This document shows, one piece after another, positions 1 through 9,671 of a stretch of 64,000 nt of DNA. Made by a program: the position numbers and the translations under genes. This DNA comes from Clostridia bacterium (GTDB lineage: Bacteria > Bacillota > Clostridia > Christensenellales > CAG-138): contig JAFXVP010000002.1 in assembly GCA_017524445.1 (NCBI GenBank), forward strand, positions 1 through 64,000, read 5' to 3'. Under the pieces are notes generated by a model. The model made no database searches and was not told where the DNA came from. It saw only the letters and a program-made list of their open reading frames with translations. How positions within the stretch are numbered: the stretch's first letter is position 1; each line of letters begins with the position of its first letter.

Positions 1-1177
1 AAAGGATCGCCTTATGAACGGCCGGATCGTATTTTTTCAGAAGTCCGAAGGACTTTTCGATATTTGTGCGCGAAGCGGCTAAGATCGTCAGAAGCGTCTT
101 ATAGCAGCTTTGCAGCGCGAGCGCCGGGGTATTGAAAAAAACCGGGTTCAGGCCGTCGGTGACGTCCTTGTACTTGCTCTTTTTTACGGTTTTTTCTCTG
201 ACCAGTTTGGTCCCGAGCTTCTCGAACAGTCCCGTCATCGGCAGCAGCGCAAGGGCGCAGCCGAGATTGAAGATCGTATTGGTGTTCGCGATCATGCCGG
301 AGTTGGCAGTTTTTTCCCAAAGCTTATCCAGAAGTCCGATCTTGTACACGATCGTCACGACGAGCAGAACGAGGATCGATTTGCTGAGGTTATAGAGGAT
401 ATTGACAATGCCGACGCGACGCGCCTCCGCCTTTGAGCCGATGGAGATGACGATGGCAGTGGTCACGCAGTCGCCGAGATAGACGCCGACGATGACCGAA
501 TAGATCGACTTGAACATCAGCTTGCCGGATTGGGAAAACGCCTGCAGAATACCGATGGTCGCCGAGGAGCTCTGCAGTGTGAACGCGACGCCTGCGCCGG
601 TGACGTAGCCGAGAAACGGATTGTCCCCAAGCCGTGAAAAGAGCGTTTCAAAGACACCGGACTCCGAAAGCGTGTTGACCGCACCGGTCATATTGAGAAG
701 ACCCGAGAACAGAATGCCGAAACCGATCGCAATATTGCCGACAGAACGAGCATTTTTGAAAAAGCTTGTCATGATCAGCACGATGCCGATGATGAGCGCG
801 ATCGGCGCGAGCGTGGACGGCTGAAAAAAGCGCAGAACCGACGAACCGGACGAGTCGATGTCCAGAAGACGGATGATCTGTCCGGTGACCGTAGTGCCGA
901 CGTTTGCGCCGATGATGATGCCGAGCGACTGATGCAGCGTCAGAATGCCGGCGCCGACAAGACCGGCGGTAATGACGATCGTCGCGGTGGAAGACTGAAT
1001 GAGCGCGGTTACCAGAACACCGAGCACAAAGGCCTTGAGCGGATTGTCCGTTACCTTGCTCATCGCTTTTTTCAACGTGCCGGATGAATTCTCTTTCAGG
1101 GAATCGCCCATCAGGCGCATGCCGTAAAGGAACATCGCCAGACCGCCCAAAAGAGATATCACATTGAAAACGTCCAT
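1..1177 (-). CDS. Na/Pi cotransporter family protein, partial (3' end outside window)
   Basis: The start is ATG at 1177, after a GAGGAGACAGT leader. The frame stays open to base 1, so only about 392 codons are visible. The product is hydrophobic from the start (VISLLGGLAMFLYGMRLMGD) and carries the two inverted repeats typical of the NptA/SLC34-like family. Each repeat has a QSS motif (LIQSSTATIVIT, then TLQSSSATIGIL), the sites that bind Na+ and phosphate in the family. It should be a membrane-embedded phosphate or anion importer. A PhoU-like tail, if present, lies beyond the window. It is divergent from a paralogue at 1458, with back-to-back promoters between them. Confidence 0.85.
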   Translation of the reverse strand, partial: MDVFNVISLLGGLAMFLYGMRLMGDSLKENSSGTLKKAMSKVTDNPLKAFVLGVLVTALIQSSTATIVITAGLVGAGILTLHQSLGIIIGANVGTTVTGQIIRLLDIDSSGSSVLRFFQPSTLAPIALIIGIVLIMTSFFKNARSVGNIAIGFGILFSGLLNMTGAVNTLSESGVFETLFSRLGDNPFLGYVTGAGVAFTLQSSSATIGILQAFSQSGKLMFKSIYSVIVGVYLGDCVTTAIVISIGSKAEARRVGIVNILYNLSKSILVLLVVTIVYKIGLLDKLWEKTANSGMIANTNTIFNLGCALALLPMTGLFEKLGTKLVREKTVKKSKYKDVTDGLNPVFFNTPALALQSCYKTLLTILAASRTNIEKSFGLLKKYDPAVHKAIL

Positions 1178-1219
1178 ACTGTCTCCTCGACTGATCGAAT
1201 CGCATACTTTCTTATTATA

Positions 1220-1249
1220 ATGATATCACGCCGATCGCAAATTCGTCAA
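1220..1249 (-). promoter_or_regulatory. Sigma-A-like promoter for the leftward Na/Pi gene
   Basis: Read on the minus strand, TTGACG (1244-1249) is followed after 18 bp by TATCAT (1220-1225). The start codon lies about 43 nt downstream. Confidence 0.55.
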
Positions 1250-1393
1250 GACCGCGTCCTTTTCCGACGGGACGCGGCCCCTGACCGCCCGTTCGCGCCG
1301 TCCGAAAGAAAGCCGTATCCCCGAAACCGTACAAGCCGGCATCCGCCGTTCCGCGTTTACGCGATTTTTACGCAAATTGTTTGCGTTCAACAG

Positions 1394-1422
1394 TTGAAAA
1401 CGCGTTCCGTTTCTGTTACGAT
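1394..1422 (+). promoter_or_regulatory. Sigma-A-like promoter for the rightward Na/Pi gene
   Basis: TTGAAA (1394-1399), a 17-bp spacer and TACGAT (1417-1422) are followed by GGGGAGG and ATG at 1458. The remainder of 1178-1457 shows no gene. Confidence 0.65.
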
Positions 1423-1457
1423 AATAAATAGGAATATAAGGGGGAGGATGCGTTTTT

Positions 1458-3092
1458 ATGACCATCGAAAACTGGCTTGGAATCATTGGCGGTATCGCCA
1501 TATTCCTGTTCGGTATCAAGATCATGGGTAACGGCATCGAGCGATTGGCAGGCGCAAAACTGAAGTCGATCCTCGAAAAGCTGACGACTAACCGTTTCCT
1601 CGGTTTGTTGGTCGGTACCGTGATCACCGGTATCATTCAAAGCTCAAACGCCGTCTCGGTCATGACAGTCGGTTTTGTCAACGCGGGGCTGATGCCGTTG
1701 GAAAACGCGGTCGGCGTCATCATGGGCGCGAACGTCGGTACGACCATCACCGGTCAGCTCATCGCGTTCAACATCGACACCTACGCGCCGATTATCGCAT
1801 TTGCCGGCGTTATGGCGATGACGTTTTTGAAAAAGCGCCCCTGGAACGATATCCTTTACGCCCTGACCGGTCTCGGGCTTCTGTTTATGGGCATGATGCT
1901 GATGAAAGAGCACATGCTGTATCTGAAAAACGAAGCGTGGTTCGTCAATCTGATCGCAAATCTCAATAACCCGCTTCTTGCGGTGCTTGTCGGCACGATC
2001 ATGACGATGCTTCTGCAGAGCGTGTCCGCGTCGGTCGGCGTTCTGCAGGCGATGGCGATGTCCGGCGCATTGGGCGCGCATCCGCTTACGATCGCGGTTT
2101 ACCTCATCTGCGGACAGAACATCGGCTGCACGATGGTTTCGATCCTCGCTTCCGTCGGCGGCACGAAGGACGCAAAGCGCACCGCATGCATCCACGTGCT
2201 GTTCAACGTGTTTGCTTGTCTCATCTGCATCCTCCTGCTGCAGCTTTTCCCCGGTGTGCTGACCCTGATCGAGCGGATCTCCGGCAGCGTCAACGGCGGG
2301 CCGAACTATGCGCAGCAGCTCGCGAACGCGAACACGTTCCTGAAGATCGCGGCGACGCTCATCATGTTCCCGCTTTCGTCGCTTCTCATCAAGCTCTCGC
2401 GTCTGATCATTCGCGGTGAGGATAAGCTTGAAGGACGGCGGCTCATCCACATCGTCGGCGGCAAGGACTTCGGTTCTTCCGTGACAGCCGTTGCGTCCGT
2501 TGAGAAAGAAACTGAGCGTATGTATGATATCGCGCATGAGAATCTGCAAAAGACATACGCCGCGATGACCGCACCCAGAAAGAACGATCTCGACGGCATC
2601 GGCGAAAACGAGGAAACGCTCGACTGGCTGAACTCCGAGATCTCGAAGTACCTTGTGGAGATCAACCGGAACGGTCTCGGCGAAGCCGACGCGCGTTCCG
2701 TCGATCGTATGCATCACGTGATCGTCGACTACGAGCGTATCGGCGACCATGTGAACAACATCGCGGGCTATATCCAGCACATGCGTGAAAAGAAGATCAA
2801 CTTCTCCGAAGCGGCGATGGATGAGATCGCGCCGCTGTTCCTGAAGGTTTTGAACATTGTCGGAGACGCGCACACCTGCATGCAGAATCCGAAGGCGGTT
2901 CCGCTTTCGGACATTGCCAGACGCGAACAGGAGGTCGACGATCTCGTCGATCTGTACGAGAACAACCACATCAAGCGTCTTTCCGAGGGCAAGTGCTCCG
3001 CGGAGATCGGCATGCTGTATGTCGAAGCGCTCACCGACCTTGAGCGTATCTCCGACCACGCGCTGAATATCGCCGAAGCAGGACAGGCATAA
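1458..3092 (+). CDS. Na/Pi cotransporter with C-terminal PhoU-like domain
   Basis: The 544-residue product has a hydrophobic N-terminal transporter part (about residues 1-320). Family QSS signatures are IIQSSNAVSVMTVG near residue 70 and LLQSVSASVGVL near 195; the second reads QSV rather than QSS. The C-terminal 200 residues are soluble and helical with PhoU-like features, including two similar segments containing DYERIGDHVNNIAG and DLERISDHALNIAE. This is the standard architecture of Bacillota NptA-type Na+-dependent phosphate transporters. Shine-Dalgarno GGGGAGG precedes the ATG. A strong terminator follows, so it is probably monocistronic. The substrate is assigned from family knowledge only. 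Confidence 0.9.
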   Translation: MTIENWLGIIGGIAIFLFGIKIMGNGIERLAGAKLKSILEKLTTNRFLGLLVGTVITGIIQSSNAVSVMTVGFVNAGLMPLENAVGVIMGANVGTTITGQLIAFNIDTYAPIIAFAGVMAMTFLKKRPWNDILYALTGLGLLFMGMMLMKEHMLYLKNEAWFVNLIANLNNPLLAVLVGTIMTMLLQSVSASVGVLQAMAMSGALGAHPLTIAVYLICGQNIGCTMVSILASVGGTKDAKRTACIHVLFNVFACLICILLLQLFPGVLTLIERISGSVNGGPNYAQQLANANTFLKIAATLIMFPLSSLLIKLSRLIIRGEDKLEGRRLIHIVGGKDFGSSVTAVASVEKETERMYDIAHENLQKTYAAMTAPRKNDLDGIGENEETLDWLNSEISKYLVEINRNGLGEADARSVDRMHHVIVDYERIGDHVNNIAGYIQHMREKKINFSEAAMDEIAPLFLKVLNIVGDAHTCMQNPKAVPLSDIARREQEVDDLVDLYENNHIKRLSEGKCSAEIGMLYVEALTDLERISDHALNIAEAGQA

Positions 3093-3107
3093 AGCCAAAA
3101 TCACAGG

Positions 3108-3136
3108 AAGCGGGGATCCATTCCCCGCTTTCTTCT
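3108..3136 (+). terminator. Intrinsic terminator after the Na/Pi gene
   Basis: The arms AAGCGGGGA and TCCCCGCTT form a hairpin followed by TCTTCTT. The hairpin is symmetric and could also act on leftward transcripts. Confidence 0.75.
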
Positions 3137-3237
3137 TGCAGATTCACATCGGCGGACAGATCCGAACCCGAATGCCTGCCGATACGGAAATACCTTCGCG
3201 CGGCCGAATGGATCTGTTTTTTCAGCCGCCGCCGTTT

Positions 3238-4815
3238 TCAGCGGATGCGCGGCGTGCCTTCCTGCTGCTCCGTAACCGAATCGATCTTTTCACCGGAGAA
3301 GCGGAACAAATGCAGGACGCGTTGTGACGCGCCCGTTTCATCGATACGGTATGCTTCAGCAAGCAAAGAGCCATCCGCGTTTTCCGTAATGCCGCACAGA
3401 CGCCATCCGATCGGCTGCGCCGTCGGTTTGCGGAAAGCCAGCATGCCGTCCCTGTCTGCATAGTATCCCTCGCAGAAGCGATTGATCTCCGCCGTCTGCA
3501 TCAGCTTGGAGAGCAGATTCCGGAAAAGCGAATACTCCAAATCCGTAACGACCCATCCGTCCTCCGTATCGGTCTGCACAAACTGTTCCGTGTTCGCGCC
3601 GAAGAAACGAACGATATCAAACGGCGCCGATTCTCTTTCGCTCAGAAAGCGGTAGTAATAGCAGATACAGATAACCTGCCTCGATTCCCAGTTGTCTACC
3701 CGTATCTGCGGGAACAGGGATTCCGGACAGACCGGCGCATACTCCTGAGACAGCGTTTCCACGTTCTGCGTGTGGTTCTCCAGCATGTAATCGTCCGAAA
3801 CGGCAAAGTACTCGTATTCCGACGGCAGCAGGCCGGCGTCCCACGTCGGGTCGAACTGATAGTATTGCCCGTCGATGCGCGCGACGTTCCAGATGTGAGA
3901 TCCGCGCGGGATCGGATCGCTGACGTATCCGGCGATGTACATGCAGTCGATCCCGGCAAGATTATACAGATAATACAGCGCCTCCGAGTATCCGGCGCAG
4001 ACCGTCTTGCGTTTCACAAGCGCATCGTACAGAAGAAGCTGTTTCCCATTCTCATAATAGTCGTTATAGTCGTACTCGACGTTGTCGGCAAGATACCGAT
4101 ACAAATACAGCGCAGTCTGAAACTCGGTGCTCCCCTCGGGAACGGTGTCGACGATTGCCTGCGCCGCGGCGACTCCCTCGAGATAATACTGCACGCACCG
4201 GGCGTCCGGGATACCGTTGATCGTCACAAGGACATAGGTCAGCGTTTCACCGGTTTCCGTTTCAAAGCTCTGCACGTCCAGCGAACCGATCCCATTTCCG
4301 TCGATATAATAGATGCGGTTCAGCATCTGATGCACGCCGAGAATGTCCGCATACGTAAACTCGGTCGTCGGGATGGAAAATCGACTGTACCCGTGCGCAA
4401 GCGCGTAATCCAGCGTGACCGTCAGCGATTTCAGATTGTCCGGGATATACCGGTCCAAAGACTGCGTGCGCGGCAATTGGTCCGGTCGATACGCAAGGAC
4501 TTCCGTCTTTGGGACATTGACGATGTGTTCGTTTTTGTCGGCGTCGACCTCATAGAAGGCGATCTCATCGGGCGTGATGACGCCCTCCGGCAGCGTGCTG
4601 ATCCGGAATGCTCTTGCCCAGGTGAGCGAGATCTCCTCCCGCAGCGGTTCCGTCGGCGCGGGGGTCTCGTCAGGCACGGGCGCTTCCGTCAGCACGGGAG
4701 TTTCCGTGGGGATCGGCGTTTCTGCTGACGCCGTCTGCGCTGCGTTGCTGTCTCCGCATCCGAGGATCATCAATCCGCAGAACAGGACGATCGCAAGGAT
4801 CCATAGCTTTTTCAT
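3238..4815 (-). CDS. Transglutaminase-like lipoprotein
   Basis: The start is placed at ATG 4815 (MKKLWILAIV), because AGGAG lies 8 nt upstream; an upstream in-frame ATG at 4848 has no such site. The 525-residue product has a lipoprotein signal ending in ILGC, then a Thr/Pro/Glu-rich tether (about 20-60). A transglutaminase-like domain lies in the middle: Cys in KTVCAGYSEALYYLYN, His in RGSHIWNV and Asp in YQFDPTWDAG form the expected Cys-His-Asp triad. It is probably anchored on the outer membrane face and acts on cell-wall or extracellular peptides; the substrate is unknown. The ~250 residues after the core match nothing I recognise. Confidence 0.8.
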   Translation of the reverse strand: MKKLWILAIVLFCGLMILGCGDSNAAQTASAETPIPTETPVLTEAPVPDETPAPTEPLREEISLTWARAFRISTLPEGVITPDEIAFYEVDADKNEHIVNVPKTEVLAYRPDQLPRTQSLDRYIPDNLKSLTVTLDYALAHGYSRFSIPTTEFTYADILGVHQMLNRIYYIDGNGIGSLDVQSFETETGETLTYVLVTINGIPDARCVQYYLEGVAAAQAIVDTVPEGSTEFQTALYLYRYLADNVEYDYNDYYENGKQLLLYDALVKRKTVCAGYSEALYYLYNLAGIDCMYIAGYVSDPIPRGSHIWNVARIDGQYYQFDPTWDAGLLPSEYEYFAVSDDYMLENHTQNVETLSQEYAPVCPESLFPQIRVDNWESRQVICICYYYRFLSERESAPFDIVRFFGANTEQFVQTDTEDGWVVTDLEYSLFRNLLSKLMQTAEINRFCEGYYADRDGMLAFRKPTAQPIGWRLCGITENADGSLLAEAYRIDETGASQRVLHLFRFSGEKIDSVTEQQEGTPRIR

Positions 4816-4973
4816 TTCTTGTGCTCCTTTCTCTCCCGGAAGATCCACAGGCGTACACGGAAAGCCGAACCTTTTTCGGCTCTATGAAAGCCCGGCGCGA
4901 TCCCGATGCCAAACGTCTGCTGTGTCTCCTATATCTCATAGACACTTCAAAGCGCCGAAATGTGACATGATCC

Positions 4974-5011
4974 GAAAAAAAGGATCCGTGCAGAATTGCA
5001 CGGACCCTTTG
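4974..5011 (-). terminator. Terminator at the end of the opp operon
   Basis: On the minus strand a GGTCCGTGC...GCACGGATCC hairpin is followed by seven T. It lies just past the stop of the 85-residue membrane protein gene. Confidence 0.8.
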
Positions 5012-5018
5012 ACCGGAA

Positions 5019-5276
5019 TTATTTCAGCCAGATCTTTTCACAGAACAGAATGAACAGAACCGCGCCGCCGAGGAATATCCCGATGACCGTAAAGATTGCC
5101 AGGAGCGAACCGCGGATGGCGGCTTTCCCCTCCGGCGACCGCGGCGACACCTTAAACCTGCCGGATTCGTCCGTACCGGTTTCGGATTTCGGACGATACC
5201 ACGGCATTCCGTCAACGTTCATGTTGACGATCGTTTCGCCGTCGTCCTCTTCATATCTGTCCCGTCGTTTTGACAT
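5019..5276 (-). CDS. Small single-span membrane protein at the end of the opp operon
   Basis: This 85-residue protein starts MSKRRDRYEEDD, has a hydrophilic acidic half, then one hydrophobic span (about 57-80, LLAIFTVIGIFLGGAVLFIL) near the C-terminus. It begins 2 nt after the oppF stop and is followed by the operon terminator, so it is co-transcribed with the transporter. I do not recognise a family. It may be an accessory subunit of the permease or simply an operon passenger. Confidence 0.65.
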   Translation of the reverse strand: MSKRRDRYEEDDGETIVNMNVDGMPWYRPKSETGTDESGRFKVSPRSPEGKAAIRGSLLAIFTVIGIFLGGAVLFILFCEKIWLK

Positions 5277-5278
5277 CG

Positions 5279-6403
5279 TTACTTGTTACCCTTTTGCTTT
5301 TCGGTGCTTCCCTTTTCGCCCTCTTCGGCCTTCATCTTCGCAACGAGCTCATCCAGTTCCTTCTGGCGCTCCGGCGTGTTGAACAGATGGCACGCGCAGA
5401 AGTGTTCGGGCTCAAGCTCCTTGAAGTCGGGCTGAATATATTTGCACACTTCCATGCACTTGCGGCAGCGGGTGTGGAATTTGCAGCCGGACGGCGGATT
5501 TGCCGGGGAAGGAATGCTTCCTTCCAGAATGATACGGTTAACCTTGTAGTCCGGATCCGGGTACGGAATTGCGGAGAACAGCGCTTCCGTGTAGGGATGC
5601 TTCGGATTCGCGTAGATCTTCTCGGTCGGCGCAAACTCGACCATGTTGCCGAGATACATGACGCCGACGGTGTCGGAAATGTACTCGACGACGGACAGAT
5701 CGTGCGAAATGAACAGGTAGGTCAGACCGAACTGCTTCTGCAGATCACGCAGAAGGTTGATGATCTGCGCCTGAATGGAAACGTCCAGAGCGGAAACCGG
5801 CTCGTCGCAGACGATGAAGTCCGGGTTCAGAGCAAGCGCACGCGCGATGCAGATACGCTGACGCTGACCGCCGGAGAACTCATGCGGATAACGCGGCTTG
5901 TAGTAATCCGGCAGACCGCATGCTTCCATGACGCGCGAGATGTAATCGTCGAACTCTTCCGGCGGAACGATGCCGTGTTCGCGAACCGCTTCCCCGATGA
6001 TCTCACCGATCGGAAGACGGGGCGAAAGACTGGCGTACGGGTCCTGGAAGATGATCTGGATGTTCGGGCGTTCCTTGCGGAGATCGTTCTTGCTCAGCGC
6101 AAAGATGTCCTTGCCGCCGATGAACACCTGTCCATCCGTCTTTTCGATCAGTCTCAGAAGCGTACGGCCGATGGTCGATTTGCCGCAGCCGGACTCGCCG
6201 ACCAAACCCATCGTTGTGCCGCGCTTGATCTTGAAGGAGACGTCGTCGACCGCTTTGACGTTGCCGACCGTGATCTTGAAGAAGCTGGACTTGATCGGGA
6301 AGTATTTCTTCAGGTTTTTGACAACCACGAGGTTATCGGGGTCATTCTCTGCTCCATCGAAGATCGATGAAGTATATTCATCATAGACTTTTACTTCTTC
6401 CAT
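5279..6403 (-). CDS. oppF: Oligopeptide ABC transporter ATP-binding protein OppF
   Basis: The 374-residue ABC ATPase has Walker A GESGCGKST (about 69-77), the ABC signature FSGGQRQRI and Walker B FIVCDEPVSALD. Near the C-terminus is the Opp/Dpp-specific tail with clustered cysteines (CKFHTRCRKCMEVC). It powers peptide import together with OppD. The gene starts 1 nt after the oppD stop, and its Shine-Dalgarno GGAGGAG lies within the oppD 3' end, implying translational coupling. The C-terminal 30 residues are Lys/Glu-rich. Confidence 0.93.
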   Translation of the reverse strand: MEEVKVYDEYTSSIFDGAENDPDNLVVVKNLKKYFPIKSSFFKITVGNVKAVDDVSFKIKRGTTMGLVGESGCGKSTIGRTLLRLIEKTDGQVFIGGKDIFALSKNDLRKERPNIQIIFQDPYASLSPRLPIGEIIGEAVREHGIVPPEEFDDYISRVMEACGLPDYYKPRYPHEFSGGQRQRICIARALALNPDFIVCDEPVSALDVSIQAQIINLLRDLQKQFGLTYLFISHDLSVVEYISDTVGVMYLGNMVEFAPTEKIYANPKHPYTEALFSAIPYPDPDYKVNRIILEGSIPSPANPPSGCKFHTRCRKCMEVCKYIQPDFKELEPEHFCACHLFNTPERQKELDELVAKMKAEEGEKGSTEKQKGNK

Positions 6404-6404
6404 C

Positions 6405-7586
6405 TCACAGCTCCTCCACGTTTACAGCTTTCGGATAACCGAGGACCTCGCCCTTATCGATGTAACGATAGCAGGAAACGACGTGCGTATCGTTGATCTT
6501 GATGGCAGGCGGATAATCTCCGTTGCATTGCTCGCAGCGCATTTCGCAGCGATCACGGAAATAGCAGTAGTTCGGCATGTTGACCGGGTTCGGAACATTG
6601 CCGGGAATGTTGTACAGCGTATCGGACTTGTGGCCGACGACCGGCTTGGACTTCATCAGACCGATGGTGTACGGATGCGACGGATGGTGGTAAATGTCCG
6701 ACGCCGTGCCCTTCTCGATGACGCGGCCTGCATACATAACGACGACGTAGTCCGCCATGCCCGCGACGACGCCGAGGTCGTGCGTGATCAGCATGATCGA
6801 GGAGTTGACCTTTTCCTTCAGGTTCTGCAGCAGATCGAGGATCTGCGCCTGAATGGTAACGTCCAGAGCCGTGGTCGGCTCGTCTGCGATGATCAGCGTC
6901 GGGGAGCACGCAAGCGCGATCGCGATGACGATACGCTGGCGCATACCGCCGGACAGCTCGTGCGGATACATCTTGTAAACGCCTTCCTTGTTCGCGATAC
7001 CGACCATTTCGAGCATCTCGAGCGTACGTGCCTTGACCTGCTCCTTCGTCCAGTCGGGATGATGCAGGAACAGAACCTCGTCGACCTGATCGCCGATGCG
7101 GAAGACCGGGTTCAGGGACGTCATGGGCTCCTGGAAGATCATGGAGATCTCGTTGCCGCGGATGTCCTCCATCACGGAGTTCGGCGTGTTGACGATGTTG
7201 TACGCCGTGCCGTCGCCCTTGTTGAAACGGATCTCGCCGCCGACGACCTGACCGCTCGGACGCTGCAGAAGTTGCATCAGCGAGAGGGAGGTGACGGACT
7301 TGCCGCAGCCGGACTCGCCGACGACGCCGACGGTCGAATGCTTCGGAACCTCGAACGAGACGCCGTCGACCGCGCGGACCGTGCCGACGTCGGTGAAGAA
7401 GTACGTGCACATGTTGTCGAATTCGACAACGTTGTTCTCGTCCTTCATCTTGGTCGTGTACAGCTTCGGATCCTTGTTGGCGTCCGCACGCTGTGCCTCT
7501 AATTTGCGGGTGACTTTTCGATTGAATCTGGTAATTTTTCTCGATTCACGCGCGGAAATATAGGAGGATTTTTTCTTTTGTTCCAT
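6405..7586 (-). CDS. oppD: Oligopeptide ABC transporter ATP-binding protein OppD
   Basis: The 393-residue ABC ATPase has Walker A GESGCGKSV, signature LSGGMRQRI, Walker B TLIIADEPTTALD and the H-loop ITHDLGVV. The C-terminal oligopeptide-transporter extension carries the Cys cluster CYFRDRCEMRCEQC. About 50 extra basic residues precede the ABC domain, beginning MEQKKKSSYISARES. AAGGAGG lies upstream of the ATG. It pairs with OppF as the nucleotide-binding heterodimer of the importer. Confidence 0.93.
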   Translation of the reverse strand: MEQKKKSSYISARESRKITRFNRKVTRKLEAQRADANKDPKLYTTKMKDENNVVEFDNMCTYFFTDVGTVRAVDGVSFEVPKHSTVGVVGESGCGKSVTSLSLMQLLQRPSGQVVGGEIRFNKGDGTAYNIVNTPNSVMEDIRGNEISMIFQEPMTSLNPVFRIGDQVDEVLFLHHPDWTKEQVKARTLEMLEMVGIANKEGVYKMYPHELSGGMRQRIVIAIALACSPTLIIADEPTTALDVTIQAQILDLLQNLKEKVNSSIMLITHDLGVVAGMADYVVVMYAGRVIEKGTASDIYHHPSHPYTIGLMKSKPVVGHKSDTLYNIPGNVPNPVNMPNYCYFRDRCEMRCEQCNGDYPPAIKINDTHVVSCYRYIDKGEVLGYPKAVNVEEL

Positions 7587-7599
7587 GACTCACGCCTCC

Positions 7600-9657
7600 T
7601 TACTGCTTGGATTTCGGATCGTACGCATCGCGCAGACCGTCGCCGACAAAGTTGAATGCGATAACCGTCAAGCAGATCAGCAAGCCGACGGGGATCCAGA
7701 TGTAAGCATAGTGTGCCATTGCGGATGCGGAAGATACCGAGTTGATGATCGTTCCCCAGGTAGCCAGCGGGTGCTTGACGCCCAGGCCGAGGAAGGACAG
7801 CGTCGACTCCGTCAGAATCGTACCGCCCATGCCCATCGTCGCGGAGACGATCAGCTGCGGCATGACGTTCGGGATCAGGTGACGGAAGATGCGGTGCTTG
7901 ACACGGATACCGGTCGCCTCTGCCGCAAGCATGAACTCCTGCTCACGCAGCATGAGGATCTGACCGCGGACCAGACGGGCAACGCCTGCCCAGCCCATGA
8001 TACCGAGCATCGCCATCATGACGATCAGTCGGATGTAGGTGTCAAGTCGCATTGCGTCCATCATCGCGCCGAGGATGATCATGATCGGCATCGAAGGCAG
8101 GCAGTAGAAGATATCGACCAGTCGCATGATCAGGAAGTCGACCCACTTGCCGTAGTAGCCGGCAAGACCGCCCATGATGATACCGAGGAAGCACTCGAGG
8201 AAGACGACCACGAAGCCGACCATCAGGGAGATACGGCCGCCGTACATGATACGCGCGAACACGTCGAATCCGTCGCCGTCCGTACCGAGGATGTGCGCGC
8301 CGCTCGGCGCCGCGAACGTATCAATAACGTAGGTGATCTGGTCGCAGTTGATCGTGTACTGACCGACTTCCTTCTGCGTGATGCGCAGTTCGGTATCCGC
8401 ATACTGAAGCTTGCCGTTTTCATCGTACTGATAACGGCCGTCTTCGGTCTGCATCGGGATCGCGTGCGTGAACGCCGATTTGATCTCGCCGCGGGAAACC
8501 ATCGCATTGATCTCTTCGGCAAGCGCTTTCTTGAGCTCGTATTCAACGGTATCGTCGCCGTTGTAGCGGCGGATGATGAAGTGCGTCAGCTCGCCGAATT
8601 CCTTGCCGGAGTCGTCCTTGATGATGTAGGCGCCGTCCTCTTCCTTTACGGTATAGGACTTGCCGTCCGCCGTGAAGGTTCCGCTGCCGAACGCTGCCAG
8701 CAGCGCGTTGTTCTTAAGCTCTGCGGAGACCGCCGCGCCCTTTTCGATCGTGTCGATGCCCAGGGTCGTATAGATCCTTGCAAGCTTCTTTTCACCGACC
8801 TGATAGGCGGTATAGACGTCCTCGTTGACAGTGACGATATAATCCTTGCCGTCCACGGTGAAGAGCTCGCCGCTTTCGACCGCCGCAAGCGCAGCGTCTT
8901 CGAACGCACCGGGCATCGCCGCAACGCCCTTTTCATAGAGGAAGTCCTGCGTCAGCGCCGTGATCGTGAAAGACTTTTTGGAGCCGGGCTCAAAGTAATA
9001 CGTCGTGCCTTCGAACTCGAACTCACCGGACTTGTTGCCCTTGCAGTTTGTCTTCAGGGCTTCAACAAACGCTTCTCCGAGATCAACGGACGGATCGTTG
9101 TATTTCAGCGTTTTCGCAATGCCGTCGAACGAACCGATCTCTGCAAGGTTGCTGCCGAAGACCGCGATCTTTTTGCTGTCCGCGAAACCGTTCAGCGTAT
9201 ACAGCTCGTCGCTGTTCTTTTCGATCTCGTAAACGGCGTTCATACCTTCGACAAAGAGGGTTTGTTTGCCGTCCGCGTTCATCGCTTTGATGTTCGTGGT
9301 CATCTTGCGGTTGACGCCGCTTTCGACCTCGACGGAAGGATCGACTTCGTTCGTCTCAAACGTCGTATTGTCCTTGACGGAGGCATAGTTGGTGTTCAGC
9401 GTGTCGTAGCGGTAGAAGATGTCCTTCTGCCCGTAGGGGTAGAAGATCGGCCCGAGGAACGACAGGATGAACATGATCACCAGAAGCGTCGTGCCGAAAA
9501 CCGCAAGACGGTTCTTGATGAAGCGCTTGAAAACCTTGCGTCCCGGGGAAAGGACCTTGACACGGCTGACGTCGTCAAGCTTGACTTCGCCGTTATCGGT
9601 CTTGACCTGGGATGCTGCTCTTGCTTTGAGGGTCTCATTCAGATTGTAGCTTGCCAT
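7600..9657 (-). CDS. oppC: Oligopeptide ABC permease OppC with ~340-residue extracytoplasmic insert
   Basis: At 685 residues this is about twice the usual OppC length. A cytoplasmic N-terminus and first span (about 50-75) are followed by a roughly 340-residue hydrophilic insert. The canonical binding-protein-dependent permease core comes next, from DVFARIMYGGRISLMVG onward, with the EAA-type loop EFMLAAEATGIRVKHRIFRH. The insert holds three related beta-rich blocks: GEFEFEGTTYYFEPG, ELFTVDGKDYIVTVNED and GTFTADGKSYTVKEED. Being placed after span 1 it should face outside, where OppA docks. The frame is intact. Function as a peptide permease follows from its neighbours. Confidence 0.9.
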   Translation of the reverse strand: MASYNLNETLKARAASQVKTDNGEVKLDDVSRVKVLSPGRKVFKRFIKNRLAVFGTTLLVIMFILSFLGPIFYPYGQKDIFYRYDTLNTNYASVKDNTTFETNEVDPSVEVESGVNRKMTTNIKAMNADGKQTLFVEGMNAVYEIEKNSDELYTLNGFADSKKIAVFGSNLAEIGSFDGIAKTLKYNDPSVDLGEAFVEALKTNCKGNKSGEFEFEGTTYYFEPGSKKSFTITALTQDFLYEKGVAAMPGAFEDAALAAVESGELFTVDGKDYIVTVNEDVYTAYQVGEKKLARIYTTLGIDTIEKGAAVSAELKNNALLAAFGSGTFTADGKSYTVKEEDGAYIIKDDSGKEFGELTHFIIRRYNGDDTVEYELKKALAEEINAMVSRGEIKSAFTHAIPMQTEDGRYQYDENGKLQYADTELRITQKEVGQYTINCDQITYVIDTFAAPSGAHILGTDGDGFDVFARIMYGGRISLMVGFVVVFLECFLGIIMGGLAGYYGKWVDFLIMRLVDIFYCLPSMPIMIILGAMMDAMRLDTYIRLIVMMAMLGIMGWAGVARLVRGQILMLREQEFMLAAEATGIRVKHRIFRHLIPNVMPQLIVSATMGMGGTILTESTLSFLGLGVKHPLATWGTIINSVSSASAMAHYAYIWIPVGLLICLTVIAFNFVGDGLRDAYDPKSKQ

Positions 9658-9671
9658 TGAATTATACCCCC

